DNA of 13,460 nucleotides. It comes from Desulfovibrio sp. Lineage in GTDB: Bacteria; Desulfobacterota; Desulfovibrionia; Desulfovibrionales; Desulfovibrionaceae. The notes beneath the pieces are model-generated. The model was not told where the DNA came from, ran no database searches, and saw only the letters and a program-made list of their open reading frames with translations. Positions within the stretch are counted from its first letter, which is position 1. Every line of letters begins with the position of its first letter. A program made the position numbers and the translations under genes. Shown here in pieces: positions 12,123-13,460 of this stretch. The stretch is taken from assembly GCA_031275955.1 (NCBI GenBank), contig JAISNZ010000102.1:1-13460 (forward strand). Direction: 5' to 3'.

Positions 12123-13402
12123 GGGGGGCCTGGAGAAAAAGAGTGCGCGGGGGAGGGGTCGCCCGGCCGGGACCCGGTGACCAGGGCCAGGACCTTGATT
12201 CCTTTTTTTTCGCCGGTGAAGCCGAGATATTCTTCGGTCGTCGCCTTGATGCTGACGCGGGAGATGGGCAGGTGGAGGAGATTGGCCACGTTGGCGGCAA
12301 TGGCCTTGCGCTGCGGGGCGATGCGGGGCGCCTGGGCAATGACGGTAATATCCGCGTGGGCGATCTCCAGCCCCTGGCGGCGGCAGAGGACCAGGGTCTC
12401 GGCCAGGAGCAGGCCGCTGGAAACGCCCTCATAGGCGGGGTCCGTGTCCGGGAAAAGCTCGCCGATGTCGCCGGCGCCGATGCAGCCCAGGAGGGCGTCC
12501 ATGAGGGCGTGGAGCAGGGCGTCGCCGTCGGAGTGGGCGGAAAGGAGGAAAGGGCAGGCCAGAGGAACTCCTCCCAGAATAAAAGGCCGATCTCCGCCGT
12601 AGCGGTGCACGTCATAGCCAAGGCCGGTGCAGGGGATGCGGGGCGCGGCGGGTTCCCCCGGCTGGAGCAGGGGCAGATCGGCCGCGGTGGTGATCTTGCG
12701 ATTGGTTTCCTCGCCTTCCACCACCAGGACGGGCACGCCGTCGGCCTCCAGGAGGGCGGAGTCGTCGGTGGCAAAAATCCCCTCTTCCCTGGCCCGGATG
12801 TGGGCCTGGACGAGGGCCTTTCTGGCAAAACCCTGCGGGGTCTGGACGGCGCGCAGTTGCCGGCGCGGGCAGGTGCGGGCGACCTTAAGGGTTTTGTCCC
12901 CTGTTTCCGCGCTTGCCTGAACGGCCTTGATGGTGTCGGTCACGGGAACCGCCGGAATGACGGCGGGCCGTCCCTCCAGCAGGGGGGCCAGGACGCGCGC
13001 CATGAGGGCGGGAGAGGCAAAAGGCCGCGCGGCGTCGTGAATGAGGACGGCATCGCAGTCCGGGGGCAGGGCGGTGAGGCCGTTCCAGACGGAATCCTGG
13101 CGCCGGGGGCCGCCCAGGGCCACCAGCCAGGGCAGGCCGAGGGACTGGCCCGGCCGGGTGGCTTCCAGACGGCGGATGCCCTCATAAAGACGATCCGGAG
13201 AGATGTCTCCCCCTTCTCCCTCCCAGCGGGAGGGGAGGACAAAAAGGATGCCGCGCAGGGGGGCCAGGCGGGCCAGGGTGGCGGCGGAACGCCAGAAGAG
13301 GGGGAATCCGTCCAGATTGAGGAATTGTTTGGGCAGGCGGGACCCGGGAAGGGCAAGGCGGCTTCCGGAGCCCGCGGCGAGCAGAATGGCCCAGATATTC
13401 AT
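12119..13402 (-). CDS. ispDF: Bifunctional IspDF (MEP cytidylyltransferase / MECDP synthase)
   Basis: A 427-residue fusion catalysing two steps of the MEP isoprenoid pathway: CTP-dependent formation of CDP-methylerythritol and cyclisation to MECDP. IspD covers about 1-240, with LLAAGSGSRL (7-16), PKQF (24-27), HDAARPF (122-128), TDTIKA (155-160) and QTPQGF (187-192). IspF covers about 257-415 and starts with GLGYDVHR (260-267). D264, H266 and H298 have the spacing of the zinc ligands D8, H10 and H42 of E. coli IspF, and KATTEEYLGF near the C-terminus is also typical. About 15 extra residues follow. The fusion is known in alpha-, delta- and epsilon-proteobacterial lineages. The ribosome binding site before the ATG is weak. 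Confidence 0.95.
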   Translation of the reverse strand: MNIWAILLAAGSGSRLALPGSRLPKQFLNLDGFPLFWRSAATLARLAPLRGILFVLPSRWEGEGGDISPDRLYEGIRRLEATRPGQSLGLPWLVALGGPRRQDSVWNGLTALPPDCDAVLIHDAARPFASPALMARVLAPLLEGRPAVIPAVPVTDTIKAVQASAETGDKTLKVARTCPRRQLRAVQTPQGFARKALVQAHIRAREEGIFATDDSALLEADGVPVLVVEGEETNRKITTAADLPLLQPGEPAAPRIPCTGLGYDVHRYGGDRPFILGGVPLACPFLLSAHSDGDALLHALMDALLGCIGAGDIGELFPDTDPAYEGVSSGLLLAETLVLCRRQGLEIAHADITVIAQAPRIAPQRKAIAANVANLLHLPISRVSIKATTEEYLGFTGEKKGIKVLALVTGSRPGDPSPAHSFSPGPP

Positions 13403-13409
13403 GCGTTTC

Positions 13410-13460
13410 TTACCGCCGGAGCATTTTTTTGAGGAGACGATGTGCCGCTGAAATCGCTCC
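13410..13460 (-). CDS. Possible 3' end of an upstream gene, cut by the window edge
   Basis: On the minus strand a frame open from the window edge encodes GAISAAHRLLKKMLRR and stops at TAA (13412-13410), 7 nt before the ispDF ATG. The basic, helical tail and tight spacing fit an operon partner. All three frames are open over this short stretch, so this is only suggestive. Confidence 0.3.
   Translation of the reverse strand, partial: GAISAAHRLLKKMLRR

Noticed and set aside
12143..13432. Plus-strand open frame of 429 codons
   Set aside because: Antisense of ispDF, whose minus-strand product has all expected catalytic residues.

Overview
The window is GC-rich chromosomal DNA, apart from two AT-richer patches at 1-460 and 8253-8487. 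Gene content suggests a Gram-negative anaerobe of the Desulfovibrio type (Desulfobacterota). Pointers are a fused IspDF, an RlpA lipoprotein with a SPOR domain, a DUF1847 cysteine protein, an ArsR/P1B-ATPase pair, a PaaK-like ligase and an O-antigen ligase. The taxonomic placement is inference; no rRNA or other marker gene is present.

Layout. (1) 1-466 holds no intact gene. It has a possible frameshifted small ORF and a hairpin with a T-tract that looks like an IS200/IS605-type end or a terminator. (2) 467-3790, all on the minus strand, carries four genes: a PaaK-like AMP-forming ligase, a Nim/PNPOx-type flavin-fold protein, the RlpA-like lipoprotein, and a small YbjQ/UPF0145-like protein. 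The last has a very good candidate sigma-54 (-24/-12) promoter. (3) 3791-4284 is a divergent intergenic region with a 60-68 bp tandem repeat and a sigma-70 promoter overlapped by an inverted-repeat operator. (4) 4285-6815 (+) is a metal-resistance operon: an ArsR-family repressor overlapping by 4 bp a ZntA-type P1B-ATPase. (5) 6865-7368 (-) encodes a small protein resembling the N-terminal module of type I-secreted giant adhesins. Divergent to it, 7563-8252 (+) encodes a DUF1847 cysteine-rich protein. (6) 8488-13402 (-) is a tightly packed cluster transcribed right to left: ispDF, a left-handed beta-helix acyltransferase, a D-2-hydroxyacid dehydrogenase, a HAD phosphatase, then an O-antigen-ligase-like membrane protein behind its own likely promoter.

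How the genes may work together. The ArsR/ATPase pair should form a self-contained soft-metal sensing and efflux unit. The ispDF cluster couples isoprenoid precursor synthesis, which also feeds the undecaprenyl carrier, to enzymes that could make or attach a surface-glycan decoration; that link is inference from overlapping genes. The sigma-54 promoter with repeats 85-220 bp upstream of its start site has the geometry of an enhancer-dependent promoter and is the most testable new observation. I found no CRISPR array, tRNA, rRNA or intact transposase.
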